Shown here piece after piece: positions 39,124 to 49,889 of a DNA stretch of 64,000 nt. The notes under the pieces are model-generated. The model made no database searches. It saw nothing but the letters and a program-made list of their open reading frames with translations, and was not told the origin of the DNA. Numbering within the stretch: position 1 is the first letter of the stretch; every line of letters starts with the position of its first letter. The DNA is from Utricularia gibba (taxonomy: Eukaryota; Streptophyta; Magnoliopsida; Lamiales; Lentibulariaceae), in NCBI GenBank assembly GCA_002189035.1, contig NEEC01000002.1, forward strand, positions 1,736,001 through 1,800,000, written 5' to 3'. The position numbers and the translations under genes were made by a program.

Positions 39124-40362
39124 TCATGATGAGAGGATTGAAACTAGGGTCTTGTGATGAAGGCATGGTGAGTTCTTCCATGACTTGTAGTGAGTCTTGA
39201 GTATTTCCAATGATCTTTCCTGTGTCTTCAGCCCTGAGTCGACTTGAACTGCCAGACAGAGCTTATTCGCCACGCCCGTGTGAAGCATTTCCTGGACGAC
39301 TGCAGGAGTTGCACTGAACCTGGAAATGGAATGGAGGATCCTAACGGCACTTTCACTGGCCACGTTTGAAACCCTTAAGATCTTCTTCGAAACGACGGCT
39401 AATCCGGCGCCGTGTCCCAGCAGCTCCGCCCTTCCCTCGGCGCACTGGCAGAGGAGATCAAGCACTGCTAGCATCATTTCACAGGCCCGTTTCTCCGGTG
39501 TGCCGAGTAGGAGTTCGATTAGTATTTGAACTGTTCCAGCTCCCGCGGCTTTGATCCGGTTTCTTCCCCATGGACAAGTGAAGATTAGAACTTTGAGAGC
39601 TGATTTTGATGCCTTTTGGGAGATCTGATCCTTCAAGACTCTCGCTGTTTCGACGAAGAATTCCGGTGGCAGCGCAATGAATAAAGATGGATCAGGATCA
39701 GCGGTTTCCAGTATTCGACTCAATAGCATGATGGAGGAACCCCGTGACTCAAAGCTTCCATTTTTCATGGAGTTTCCGATAGAACCAATGAAGTCACCGT
39801 TGCTCAAGGATCCCAAGCTCTTGTCTGATAACTGTAGTGAGAAGAGGATGCTCAGAGCCTCTTCACGAACTTGCACAAGATCCGAATGATCCTGTGTTTC
39901 TTCACATAAAGAAAGCAACTCCGCGGTCAGGCTGTTGATCAACGAAGCTAAAAACTCGACAACCCCCGCGGCTTCCATCGCCCTTTTGTTGGACTCGTTG
40001 TCGCGAGAAATAGCCTTTAATTTCTTCAAACACCTTACCCGCATCTCAGGAGACTTGGCTTCTCTCAGTAATCTCAAAATCTGGGGTTTGGTAACCGGGG
40101 GTTTGGGTGTGGGAATGCGTTGAAAGGCGTTTAGAGCAGACCAGGACTGGATCACGCGGCGGAGGGTGATGTTCGGCGTGAGATCGAGATCGGAAAGCGG
40201 CTGCTTTGTGATCGGACACGTGGCGTCCCCGTCGCCGGAAAAGAGCCACCGCTCGATGCTGGCGCGGTCGTAGGTTATGCCGGACTTGAGCGTGACCGGA
40301 TCCTCCATGATTTCCAAAGAAATGGGGCAGAGGAAGTACCGAGGAATCTCAACTTCAGCCAT
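39124..40362 (-). CDS. U-box E3 ubiquitin ligase with ARM repeats (PUB22/PUB23-like)
   Basis: E3 ubiquitin ligase of the plant U-box/ARM class, cytosolic; Arabidopsis PUB22/23/24 act in immune and drought responses. Single exon, 412 residues, typical of the group. The U-box lies at about 6-80 (IPRYFLCPISLEIMEDPVTL, then GITYDRASIERWLFSGD and CPITKQPLSDLDLTPNITLR). After the linker IQSWSALNAFQRIPTPKPP, ARM-like helical repeats run to the end (CLKKLKAISRDNESNKRAME, VLIFTCPWGRNRIKAAGAGT). The start at 40362 (MAEVEIPRYF) fits the family and a TATA-like element lies about 60 bases upstream. Exact orthology among PUB20-PUB25 cannot be fixed by eye. Confidence 0.95.
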   Translation of the reverse strand: MAEVEIPRYFLCPISLEIMEDPVTLKSGITYDRASIERWLFSGDGDATCPITKQPLSDLDLTPNITLRRVIQSWSALNAFQRIPTPKPPVTKPQILRLLREAKSPEMRVRCLKKLKAISRDNESNKRAMEAAGVVEFLASLINSLTAELLSLCEETQDHSDLVQVREEALSILFSLQLSDKSLGSLSNGDFIGSIGNSMKNGSFESRGSSIMLLSRILETADPDPSLFIALPPEFFVETARVLKDQISQKASKSALKVLIFTCPWGRNRIKAAGAGTVQILIELLLGTPEKRACEMMLAVLDLLCQCAEGRAELLGHGAGLAVVSKKILRVSNVASESAVRILHSISRFSATPAVVQEMLHTGVANKLCLAVQVDSGLKTQERSLEILKTHYKSWKNSPCLHHKTLVSILSS

Positions 40363-40420
40363 CTTCTTCTAGATCTGAGAAACGGGAACCAAGATGGAAC
40401 CTGGGCGCTGTTCTTGGGGG

Positions 40421-40428
40421 CTTAAATA
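40421..40428 (-). promoter_or_regulatory. TATA box candidate of the U-box gene
   Basis: Minus-strand TATTTAAG about 60 bases before the ATG at 40362. Confidence 0.5.
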
Positions 40429-40479
40429 GTGGCGTTGGGCAAGACGGGTTCCAGCTACAAGAAGGCGGTTATCTAGAAG

Positions 40480-40690
40480 TCAACACACGCAATCTTCCGT
40501 GTGGTGTGCGTGAGAGAGAAAGTACGCTACGACTTGGACTTTTCAACGTCGACAGAGCGCAGAGTCGACAGAAATGTTTTAATGTTTATTATTATGACTT
40601 GGCTTCTTTATTTCGAGTTCCTCAGCTTGACAAGTGGCAGGCATGTTTCACACCCGCACCGGCCATCTCCATCCAAATATGTATGATAAA
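40480..40690. other. promoter-proximal sequence of the U-box gene
   Basis: Moderate base composition; no gene. Small plus-strand ORFs here lack domains. Confidence 0.4.
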
Positions 40691-40696
40691 AAAATA

Positions 40697-41215
40697 CTTA
40701 AAATTGAGTAAAAAGAATATATATTTTTATATAATTATAAAATATAGAATGAACAAACTGTACAATCATACTAATTTAAATTAATAAATATATTAATATC
40801 TCTCAAACGTAATTCTTATTGATTCCATTCGTTTGATATTTTTGATTTTAAATAATCGACAGTACAATATATATTAGTTTACATAAAATTATTTAAATGG
40901 CATATCCATAGTTATTCATATCTAATTATTCTATTTCTAAAAATAAAAAATACATTCAATGTAAATTTAAAAATTATAAAATATAAAATGAATAAGTTGT
41001 AGAACCATACTAACATATTAGTATCTCTCGTCCTTACTTATTTTTAAATTAGAAATATATTTTTTAACTCCAATAAGACGCATTCCATCTATTTAATTTT
41101 TTTTAATTTCAAATAATCAATAATGCAATTTATGTTAATTTACCTAAAATTATTTAATAATCTTCATATCTAATTATTCTCTTTCTAAAAAATAAAAAAA
41201 TATATTTTATAGGTA
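40697..41215. repeat. diverged tandem duplication, two copies of about 260 bases
   Basis: Copy 1 (about 40697-40967) and copy 2 (about 40968-41215) share in order AATTATAAAATATA, AGAATGAACAA/AAAATGAATAA, ACCATACTAA, ATATTAATATCTCTC/ATATTAGTATCTCTC, AATTTCAAATAATC-like and CATATCTAATTATTCT followed by an A-rich end. Confidence 0.7.
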
Positions 41216-43532
41216 AAAAAAAATAATGAACCTGAATGAATTTCATGGGTTGGGTATACGACCGACTGACGACTACGGGTGACGAATGAAACGGTCAAAG
41301 GCCAGGGGATTGGGACCCCCTTGTCTCCGGTTGGTAGCATAAATTAGTAATTATAATTAATAATTAATAATTAATTGACCCACGGACTTTGGCATACAAA
41401 ATCAACCATCAGTCGGGTAATAAAGCCGAAAACAATGTCTGCTTCAGGGCAACAATGTAAGAAACAAGGGGAAGGGGCGTGACGTGGATTATAAATGAAT
41501 TATAAACAGGGTTTACCAAGGAGCACCTCGTATTGTTCCCCACGTTTTACTCCTACAAAACAGGTGGTGTGCGTGTGAAGACAGAAGGTAAAAGTGTTGA
41601 AGATTGTTACATTTGGTACTATAGACCAAGACAACACAAGGAATAATACTAAAAAATCATTCTTCATTAATTTCCACTCAAATTCTTAAATAAATAAAGG
41701 ATGAATTACTTTAGAATGGTGGGTTCAAAAGGTCATTTGTATTTATTGAAATTATTATTTCAATTTTTGGTTTTTTTAATAATAAATACTATGCCTATAT
41801 TTAAATGTAGAAAATAATTAAATTAATGGTATTAGAAAGATCAAAACTTGGAAACTAGCAATGAAGAACACGGGATTTGAGATGGAAACTTGTTATTTTT
41901 ATATTAAAGCAAACGCCGGTCGAAACCAGAAGGCAATCAGTAGCTCCGCATGTTGCTATCAAGGTGGGAGTGAGGGTGAATTGTACTCGTGTTGCTGCTT
42001 AAAGTTCCATACGTTCATACATATAACATGGAACACAGTTGCAGGAAGTAGTCAGAGACAGCATTGATATAGCAACGCAATGCCAGTGAGATCTTTGGGA
42101 GGGTGGAAAATTTCTGAAGAAGTGGAACACGAGAGATTTTGGAATGCCTTAATCATTCTCATTCACAGCGTGTGCTTATATACAAAGGTTGCAATAATCC
42201 CAACACAAATCTAGTCTATAATCCTGCCTATAAACATAATATTTACCTAAAATATAGAGCCTAAATAATAACAGAATATTAACAACAGGATATTCAGAAT
42301 ATTAACAATTTCTCATTGGGGAGTAGAGAAATCAAAGGGTATCACAAACATAAGGTTTTATGCATGTTTGTATCACGTTGCCATTCATAGTGAATTGCCA
42401 TTTATGGATGTTTGGGAGGAACCACTCTCATAGCTGTTCTCTTGTAGTTTGATGAGTTTTGTGGTAGTTTTTTCTTTTTCAGACAAACAGTAAACAGATT
42501 TGAATAGCAATAGATGTGAGATTTTTGTGATTTACTGATTTCAAAACATTAGAATCAAAATATCGAAGATTAAGTATTTTTATCGATGAATAGAATTTCA
42601 TCGTCGATGTTAAGTTGAAACTTATGGTATGACATATTATTAATTTTGATGAATTTGATAATAAATTATTACTCACGTGCATGTATTATTCTAATTTATT
42701 TGATCGGATTGAGTTTTTTGAGTATATTAAAAACTTTATTGTATATATCAACTTTTTCATTGTACTATTATAATTAGATATATATATTCGACTGATTGAT
42801 ATATTGTTATCGAACAACTTATTGAATCTTCTTTTTAGTTCAGCCCATGTTTTGATTAAGATTTTGATCGTTTTCTTGTTTTTTATGTTTGATTTACAAC
42901 AAGAATATGGAAAGAGACGGAAGTCCCATGGGAAGAGACGGGAGTCCTACAAAGGTTGGAGCCCTGCTACTTTGCACTATCAAACTATTTGAGGCCCAAA
43001 CGCCCCAGACCGATGAAACAAGGTGGATGCCATGAGAAACAATTGCTCAGCCATGCCCCCTCGATCTCTCCAAGAATGTGATGTGGAAGATTTAAACAAG
43101 AGGCTGCGGCGACGCCACAGAGGTTCCAAAAGCGACAACGGCAGCCCCAGAGCTGCTGGTGTTCATCTATGCATGCATGAAATGTATTCACAGTTACAAA
43201 TATGGGGGCATCTCTTGGTTTCCTGAACATAATATACTTTTCCAATCCCACATTACACACGAACTTGAAATGTCTTGGTTTATAAAGGAATACATAGTAT
43301 AATTAATCTTTTCGAGTTTATGCAAACCATCCGATCATTAGTTTGAACAGACACATTTCGATTATTGGTTGGTGCTATGGGCTATGCCATGTGAAGTCGT
43401 TCTCGAATCACATCCCAAGTGGAGGTGTGGGGCTACGATGATCGGGAGTTGTGATTCCTTGTCGACACACCAACAACCACTGCAGAAGATGACGCAGATT
43501 TACAGTAACCGTAATCTCTTCTCTGGACCTGC
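41216..43532. other. intergenic region between U-box and OVATE genes
   Basis: AT-rich, with an AATTAATAATTAATAATTAA simple stretch near 41355-41375 and a repeat copy at 42610-42912. ORFs at 41861-42067, 42804-42992 and 42985-43260 have no domain. The last 200-300 bases are likely the OVATE gene 3' UTR. Confidence 0.5.
42610..42912 (+). repeat. dispersed repeat family, copy B
   Basis: Starts near TATTAATTTTGATGAATTT (42638), has a CACGTGCATGT patch, GGATTGAGTTTTTTGAG, and ends around GATTTACAACAA (42891). Same order as copy A at 37340-37705. Confidence 0.55.
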
Positions 43533-44192
43533 TCATGGATTTAACCGCGACGAGTAACCTTCTTCAGGTTTGGCAGCAGGAATCGATGGCTGTTCATTCT
43601 CCGTGGAAGAGCAAAACCCAGAAGATGAGAAGGACGACGGGGAAGCCACTGAGCACTGACTGATCGTCGAGGCGGATGACGCCTTACAACATTTCCTTTC
43701 CTTGGAAAGTTCCGACGTCAAGTCCACGAATGCGCCAATGATGTATCCGTGAATGCTTCTGCGGTTGAGCTTCAAGTACAGAGAGAGCAGCTCTTCGAGA
43801 GCTTCCCAGTCGTCTCTCAGTTCGTGGGCCTCCACCATCTCCGCCATTGAAGCTCTGAAATCAAGAAAAGGATCCCGTGACTCCAGACTCATCATCGCGA
43901 CGCTTCTTCTTTCGGGTTCGGTTTTCTGGAGAAGGGAACTCGTTTCCCCAGCTTCGAAGAAGAATCTGCCTGATGTCGGTTCAATTATCTCCGGCGACTG
44001 CAAGTCTCGATCGAAATCAGCGGCACCTTCGTTCTGGATGTAGGCGGCGTTCATGGTCTTGAACATGGTGCCGTCGTCTGCGGATCGGAAAGACAGGGTA
44101 CGGGGATTGTTGACGCAGCTCAGCCACCTCGACGGGGCTACGGCGGAGGCAGAGGTGTCCGATGGGTGTTTGAAAGGAAATGAGAATTTCAT
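43533..44192 (-). CDS. OVATE family protein (OFP), transcriptional repressor
   Basis: Plant-specific repressor that limits organ elongation and interacts with TALE homeodomain and TRM proteins. Single exon, 219 residues. The C-terminal half carries the OVATE domain at about 110-170: ESRDPFLDFRASMAEMVEAH, ELRDDWEALEELLSLYLKLN, RRSIHGYIIGAFVDLTSEL. The start MKFSFPFKHPSDTS at 44192 resembles OFP13/OFP16-type N-termini; an in-frame ATG at 44264 would add 24 residues not seen in the family and lies close to a TATA-like element. The tail is Ser-rich, ending SSRLNP. Confidence 0.93.
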   Translation of the reverse strand: MKFSFPFKHPSDTSASAVAPSRWLSCVNNPRTLSFRSADDGTMFKTMNAAYIQNEGAADFDRDLQSPEIIEPTSGRFFFEAGETSSLLQKTEPERRSVAMMSLESRDPFLDFRASMAEMVEAHELRDDWEALEELLSLYLKLNRRSIHGYIIGAFVDLTSELSKERKCCKASSASTISQCSVASPSSFSSSGFCSSTENEQPSIPAAKPEEGYSSRLNP

Positions 44193-44284
44193 CTTTTTTT
44201 TCCCCGGTTTCAGTCTCACCCCGTTGACGAAGCCCGTTCCACACCTTCTGATCGACCACCGCATTTATTAAAACCCTCGCCACA

Positions 44285-44292
44285 TATTTAAA
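44285..44292 (-). promoter_or_regulatory. TATA box candidate of the OVATE gene
   Basis: Minus-strand TTTAAATA within AT-rich flank, about 95 bases before the ATG at 44192; supports the shorter start. Confidence 0.35.
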
Positions 44293-46620
44293 GATAAAGA
44301 AAATACAAAATATTGTTTTTTTTTTACTTTCTTTTTCTTTTTTTATATTATATTTGTTTTAAGGATTGGAGATTTGGTCGGACCAGCCTATCCAGCCTTT
44401 GGACCGGTCGAATTGGCAGCTTGTGATTCGGTCCATCATTCAATTAAAAAAATAAAAATAAATATTGTTTTGAATCACTTATACTTTTAAAAAATATTTC
44501 ATAAATTAATTTTATTACCAAATACAAAAGATGAAAATCCGCTATTATATGTTGCACATGCATTCTCGGCATCATGTCCATTTCATCAAATCACATGAGT
44601 CCTCCAAAACCCAATGATTTTATTTTATTTTATTTTTCAGGTATAATAATTAAAATGGCATGGACCGAATCAAGTCTTGATCAAAAGCCAAATAATAAGA
44701 AGTAAATTGGGTATCCAAATTCCTAATATTTAATTTATTAATTTATAATATAAGTCCAAATAAATAAGTTGGTAGCAACTTGGGGCATGGTGCCAATTAG
44801 CATGTCGGGAGGCGCCGGAGCATCATCGAGCTGTCTGGACCCGTGGGGTACCTTTCCACCTTCAATTTCCAAACTATCAATACTTTTTCTTTATGATAAT
44901 AATGATTATTATTATGTAATTAAATTAGAGAAAAATAACTTTACTATATTTATGGTGCATTTTATTTCCTTTGGGGTCCTCCATTTGGGCCCAAGACAAG
45001 TACCGCTCAGGGCAATGCATGTGCTCCAACGGTTTCAAAGTGCCTCTCTTCTTGGATTAAGTGTAGGAAAGGACCAACTTGCAACAATTGTTTTAAACCT
45101 TATTTAAAAATGGGACCTTGTTTTGTAATAACTCGAATTCATAAAATTTCAATTTTTTTATAAAAAAATAAAAAAAAAATATCATGGTTCTAGAGCTTTC
45201 TTGGGCCACAAATATAGAGTTTGGAAGTCTTCTCCATATCACGAGACATTAACGTGGACTCTGAAACCTCAAACCACGCAAGAGTGCAAAAACAGAGATG
45301 ATCGGAAGTCTTCTCCATTGCAGCGTTGTGGCTCGCTTGCACCTCGCGTTCAAACATTGGCAAATGTTGTAATGGAGTGTGGAGTGGAAGCCCGACAGCA
45401 TTGTGAATGTGTATGTCCTATCAATGCAAACTCGATAAACTTGTACAAGAAGAGATTCCTACCATCAAGTCATAAGCGCGAGACACTTGTGAAAAAATTT
45501 TATGAAAGAAAATACCGATTGGATGCGGATGCTGTGAGCAACCTTCCATTGAAGCTGCTGCTACTGTCACCCGCATTGGACAAATGATAGCAAGGCATGC
45601 CATGATGTGCAGTGGGGAAGACTCCAATGGCCGCCATGTTCATCGCGCCTCCTGTAGCACTATATTTTTCTGAAGCGAATGTCCTCTCATAACCCAACAT
45701 GAGATCCGTTGTAAATCGAACATCAAAAAACGAAAAATGATCAAAATGTCAAATACGTAACATGCTGTTCTAAGGATTTTCTCTATCCCTAATATTTAAG
45801 AGCCAACACAATCTCAATATCATAAATTATTTTAATATATACGTCTAATCTTAATAGGTTCGATACAAAAATATGGCAAAACATGGGTTTAACTTGTCTT
45901 TGCACCCCCCTACATGTGTAGTTTTGTGGGTTTCGTGAACTTTTAGAAACTCAATTCAATCTAATAAATTAAATATTATATATGTACGATATTCAATTTA
46001 TTCTCATGTCTATTAAAATTAATGAGTTAGTATTTCATATAAACTAGTTGAAAATAATTTTAATTAGCAAGATGAGATCCTTACCTCTTCTTCAATACAA
46101 GAATTTCTAACAAGATCTACATTCAAAACCTGATAATATTGGTGAAGTTTGTTTCTTAAATGGTAGATCTTGTTCCACATAGTGACTTCAAGGGAGCCAT
46201 CAGCCACTCAAATTTCGATGAAATTTAAAATCCATTTTAACAGTGGGTTTAAAAAATTTAAAAATCTAATAATTAAGAATTAATTGGTTAAATGAACCAA
46301 AAAGAATATAGGACGATGACAACTCTTCATTACCTTTTTATTTCCTAATTAATGTCTTGATTTGGTTTCATAAGACATCTTAATTCCGTTTAATTAATGT
46401 CTATTTCTTTGGTTAAATATTTCAAATCTCTGTCCTCATTAATTTCTATTTTTATTAAGATAATGAGTGAAAAGCATTTAATTTTATAAGGGTATATCAA
46501 CTTGTTTGGGGTATGAAAATTAATTTTGAAAAGATGAAGGACTTCAAAAGTATTTCTTTTTTCGACGCCACGTCACTCGAGGAAAATGATATGTACTCCG
46601 TCGATTAAGCGGCTCGATTT
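44293..46620. other. intergenic region between OVATE and RRM genes
   Basis: AT-rich with two less biased islands at 44770-45090 and 45190-45720. The second has open frames on both strands (128 codons plus at 45201-45587; about 70 codons minus at 45421-45700) but none resembles a known family. A third, inverted copy of the dispersed repeat lies at about 45955-46080. Confidence 0.45.
45955..46080 (-). repeat. dispersed repeat family, copy C (inverted, partial)
   Basis: Read on the minus strand it gives CTAGTTTATATGAAATAC, ATTAATTTTAATAGA and AATTGAGTTTCTAAAAG, matching CTAATTTATATGAAATAT, ATTAATTTTGATGAA in copy A and GATTGAGTTTTTTGAG in copy B. Confidence 0.5.
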
Positions 46621-46660
46621 GCCCTTCCTTTACGTCGTCGCCGAAATCCAGTCCGATTCA

Positions 46661-47409
46661 GTAAGTAACTGAAGCGTTTTGCCCGCTGGTGTAATCTGGT
46701 TGTCAAGTTTTTTTAAGCTTTCTGTGTTAATCTCCAAATTTGTGTCGCAACTAACTGTTAGAGCTGCTGTGGTTGTTACGCTTTTTTGCGTTGGTTTTTG
46801 GTATTTTTATGGCTGCTTCTCGGTGCTATATCGTAACGTCTTATATGGCCTTTCTGTGACTAGTTGAATCTTCTTACGTTGGTTAGATTTAATTCCAGTT
46901 TTGTGGTTGTTGGTGTAGACGCATATCTGTTCGTGCTCTTCTCATATACATATCTTTTCCTTACCCCTGAAGAGTTGAAATGTAAAAGCGATTTGTTATT
47001 CAATTATGGGATTTTTTGGTTCGAGACTGTTATGGCGCTGTTGCAGCCTGCTGATGGTTATTTAGAAGTTAAAAGGAATTTTTTTGTTTGTGGTCTTGTC
47101 CAATCATGGAGTAGTCACAAAAGTAACCTGTTTTCTGGTCTGAAAGCCGTGTATCTGGTTTATTTGACTCCTTGGGTTTGTTTTCGTCGCATTCTTGGTT
47201 TTGCGTTTGGTTACGAGAATGAGTAGGTGTAATGTCTAGGTATTCTGGAAATGGAAACAGTTCACTTAGTTTCCATATAACTGCGGTAGTCAATGTTGTT
47301 TTTTTTTGTGTGTGAATCACAGTCGATTCTTAGAAAATGTGCAATCTACTGTAGAGAAGAACATCTGGTTATTGAATAATATATTCTCTACGATTTGTGT
47401 CCTTTACAG
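46661..47409 (+). other. leader intron of the RRM gene
   Basis: A strong donor (ATTCA/GTAAGT at 46661) and an acceptor (CTTTACAG) directly before the ATG at 47410 define a 749-base leader intron. T-rich throughout; the 120-codon ORF inside it is not a gene. Confidence 0.6.
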
Positions 47410-48546
47410 ATGTCTTTGTACGTTGGAAATCTACCAGCTGAAGCTCATGCAAGTGACTTGGAGCGAGTTTTCCATAAGTTTGGTAGGTGCACCATAAAGA
47501 TGAAGGATGGATATGGCTTTGTTGTGTATGAGAATCCTTCCAATGCTGAAAGGGCCCTGAGAATGCTCCGTGGTGCAAGAATATGTGGTCATGCTTTTAC
47601 TTTATTTTGGTCTAATCAGCAGCCTCATACATCTCAAAGATTTGGAAGAGGTGGTAAACTGTATGATCCACCACGCAGAAGGCACTATTATGTCAATGAA
47701 AGTGCAGACCAACGTATGTTTCCAAATTATCGACGCCGTTTCAGAAGGGATTTTGAGAAGGCAGATGGTCAATTTGGAAGACATGTTTCTTCCAACTTGT
47801 CTGACCCACATGATAGCTACCATCAAGATGATCTAAGAGGTGATGTGATCAAGAGAGATGCAACTCCGCTAAATGTTGCTGCTGTGGACAACCTTGAGGA
47901 TGATAGGTGGGAGGAGAGGGTTGGCGATGTATCAAATGAAACTTTCGGAGAAAATGGGCTCTACTTTGACACTTGCGACTCGCATTTGAGTGATGACAAA
48001 AGGGGGCTAAGTGAACATCAAGACACTTCTCCACGATTACGCTCTTCCTCTTCTAGAAAGCGTCGTAACATAACAGATGCTAGTGTTGATGAGCCAGATA
48101 CCAGCCGTTTTCATCAGGTGGAATTTAGAGACGAGAAGAGAAATCAGCGGCCCTTCGAAAGCGCAGGTGAGAATAAATTTGATACAGTTAAAGAGCCATC
48201 ATCGTCGTTAATCAGGTCTGGTCACACTTCTTCTATTTCACCTTTACGACCTCCAGATGGCAATAATCCGCACACTAGAAAAGAAATGATTGACAACACC
48301 ATGAATGCCCGTCTATCTGGAGAACAGTTACCAGTTCCCGATTCACATATCTCCATGAATGGCGATGATGGAGAAAGAATGTCTTCTGATGAGTTGCACA
48401 TGGTGCTGAAGCATTACGGCCTGCAGTACCCCGAGGAAAATAAAAGAGATCTTCCTTTAGAAGTATTTTTTGGCGCATGCCGCTTTTGGCCTTGGGAAGT
48501 AATATATTACAGGAGATCGCGGAGGGGCTTTACATCACAAGGCTAG
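47410..48546 (+). CDS. RRM-domain RNA-binding protein, SR-like, with uncharacterised C-terminal module
   Basis: Probable nuclear RNA-binding protein. Single coding exon, 378 residues. One RRM at about 1-72: RNP2 is LYVGNL and RNP1 is KDGYGFVVY, with the fold continuing NAERALRMLRGARICGHAF. A basic stretch follows (RFGRGGKLYDPPRRRHYY, NYRRRFRRDF), then a Ser/Asp/Arg-rich region with short SSSRKRR patches, recalling SR-type splicing factors but with few RS dipeptides. The last 50 residues (MSSDELHMVLKHYGLQYPEE, LPLEVFFGACRFWPWEVIYY) look like a compact conserved module I do not recognise. The ATG sits one base after a splice acceptor. Splicing factor function is inference. Confidence 0.85.
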   Translation: MSLYVGNLPAEAHASDLERVFHKFGRCTIKMKDGYGFVVYENPSNAERALRMLRGARICGHAFTLFWSNQQPHTSQRFGRGGKLYDPPRRRHYYVNESADQRMFPNYRRRFRRDFEKADGQFGRHVSSNLSDPHDSYHQDDLRGDVIKRDATPLNVAAVDNLEDDRWEERVGDVSNETFGENGLYFDTCDSHLSDDKRGLSEHQDTSPRLRSSSSRKRRNITDASVDEPDTSRFHQVEFRDEKRNQRPFESAGENKFDTVKEPSSSLIRSGHTSSISPLRPPDGNNPHTRKEMIDNTMNARLSGEQLPVPDSHISMNGDDGERMSSDELHMVLKHYGLQYPEENKRDLPLEVFFGACRFWPWEVIYYRRSRRGFTSQG

Positions 48547-49367
48547 GGACTATTCTCGAACAACATTTCACGTGTCAAGAATTTGGTACGAGTCTGATAT
48601 CTGAACCTCTTTTATTGCTTCTTAAGAATTTTGGTACCTGTTTTTGTCATGCCATAACTATGAGGAGCCCTGCAATAACTAAGAAATAACTCGTTCACAT
48701 GAGAATATTATTTACAAGGTGCTGAGGTGGCCTCATTATTCCATCTCAACCGCCTCAATTGTTGTTGCATTTATTTTGTTTCGTGGATTCTCAAATCTAA
48801 TTCAGCACCCCTTCTTTTTAATGCTTGAGCTACCTCAACCTTATCTCTTACAACTCTTCATCCCGTGTGAACTTACATTTTGCGTCCGAATTATTTGATA
48901 AAATTTCCCTGAGGACCCCATAATGAAATTCTAGTGCATCTTTTTTTTATGCGATAGTGTTGTCTTAGGTCAGTGGATAGGGGGTTGATTTACATGGACA
49001 GGCAACTACTTTTTAACCGATGAACTTTACAGAATGCAGGCTCTCGCCACATTTTCGCCTCTACCGGTGAAGGGTTCAGGTATTTTTTGTCCATGAGGGG
49101 TTGATGCTGTCGTGGTGGGTCCAAAGGTAATAGCCGTAGCCTTTTCTTCAGAAGTTCAAAAGAATGTTTTTTTTCTCTTCACCGACAACCGTGTGATTGA
49201 ACGAGGACTGCCAGACCTCGGTTTTATATGTCTGATGGGAGAAAGAAACATACATTGAGATTGCAGTAGTACTATTAAGGCTCCACCCCTTGTCTAGCAT
49301 CTGAGAAATGGAGCACCAATAGTGCTACTTTGCTTGCTCTCTATTGGAAATCTAGAAGATGTTTCTT
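48547..49367. other. convergent 3' region between RRM and GIR-like genes
   Basis: Holds the RRM 3' UTR (to perhaps 48900) and the GIR-like 3' UTR (from about 49250). The 48950-49190 stretch is of balanced composition and non-coding in all frames; nature unknown. Confidence 0.5.
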
Positions 49368-49688
49368 CTAGCTCTTGCTCCTCTTTGTGCTGGTATTCTG
49401 AATAACATCCAGGAGAACAGTGCTTTTACATTTTGGGCACTTGGGATCCTCATCCGCCAGCATCACATACATGAGGCAAGTTGGGCACCCCACGAGCACC
49501 ATAGATGTTGCCTCTGGACTTGAGGAGTACCTGTCTGTCTCATCCTCCAGGTTCAGCTCCAGTGAGACGCACGAACTCGGTGGAGACACCGACGGTGACC
49601 GTGTCGGTGGCTTGTCCTGTCGGCGGCTGATACTGGGAACCGAGAGGCTCAATTTGGGCTCCATCCCTGATCCATTCCTTCTGCTCAT
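49368..49688 (-). CDS. GIR1-like EAR repressor with CxxC zinc-ribbon-like end
   Basis: Small plant nuclear protein of the GL2-INTERACTING REPRESSOR type; Arabidopsis GIR1/GIR2 bind GL2 and recruit TOPLESS to repress root-hair genes. 106 residues in one coding exon. It starts MSRRNGSG as in the family, has an EAR motif LELNL (in VSLELNLEDE), a Ser/Pro-rich stretch (SVSPPSSCVS), and the conserved end SMVLVGCPTCLMYVMLADED followed by PKCPKCKSTVLLD with two CxxC pairs. A 61-base leader intron (about 49729-49789) is predicted. An in-frame ATG ten codons upstream (49718) is possible but lacks family support. Confidence 0.9.
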   Translation of the reverse strand: MSRRNGSGMEPKLSLSVPSISRRQDKPPTRSPSVSPPSSCVSLELNLEDETDRYSSSPEATSMVLVGCPTCLMYVMLADEDPKCPKCKSTVLLDVIQNTSTKRSKS

Positions 49689-49877
49689 GGTTCCTTCCTC
49701 CCCCCACTCGAAAGACAACTAACAGCAGCATCATATCAGCGGAAAAATGCCACTCATTCCTGAGAAAGACATGAAGAAACAGGTGGTACCTTTGAACTCC
49801 GCAGCCGGTCTGCGCCTGGGACTGCAACTCGGGGCGAGGCCGGCAGATATGCAGTAGGGGGAGGCGCATTCTGCATA

Positions 49878-49885
49878 TATTTATA
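49878..49885 (-). promoter_or_regulatory. TATA box of the GIR1-like gene
   Basis: Minus-strand TATAAATA, an exact consensus match, about 190 bases before the ATG and about 90 before the predicted leader intron. Confidence 0.6.
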
Positions 49886-49889
49886 CAGG

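Noticed and set aside
42100-42400. Possible LTR retrotransposon fragment
   Set aside because: A few AT-rich phrases recall LTRs, but no TG..CA ends, primer binding site or coding remnant could be found.
45201-45587. Candidate 128-aa protein
   Set aside because: No family recognised, no clear promoter or partner exons; kept only as a low-interest observation.
46864-47226. 120-codon ORF before the RRM gene
   Set aside because: Lies wholly within the leader intron; T-rich sequence read as hydrophobic residues.
48950-49190. Possible SINE between the RRM and GIR-like genes
   Set aside because: A weak A-box-like phrase but no convincing B box, tail or flanking duplication.
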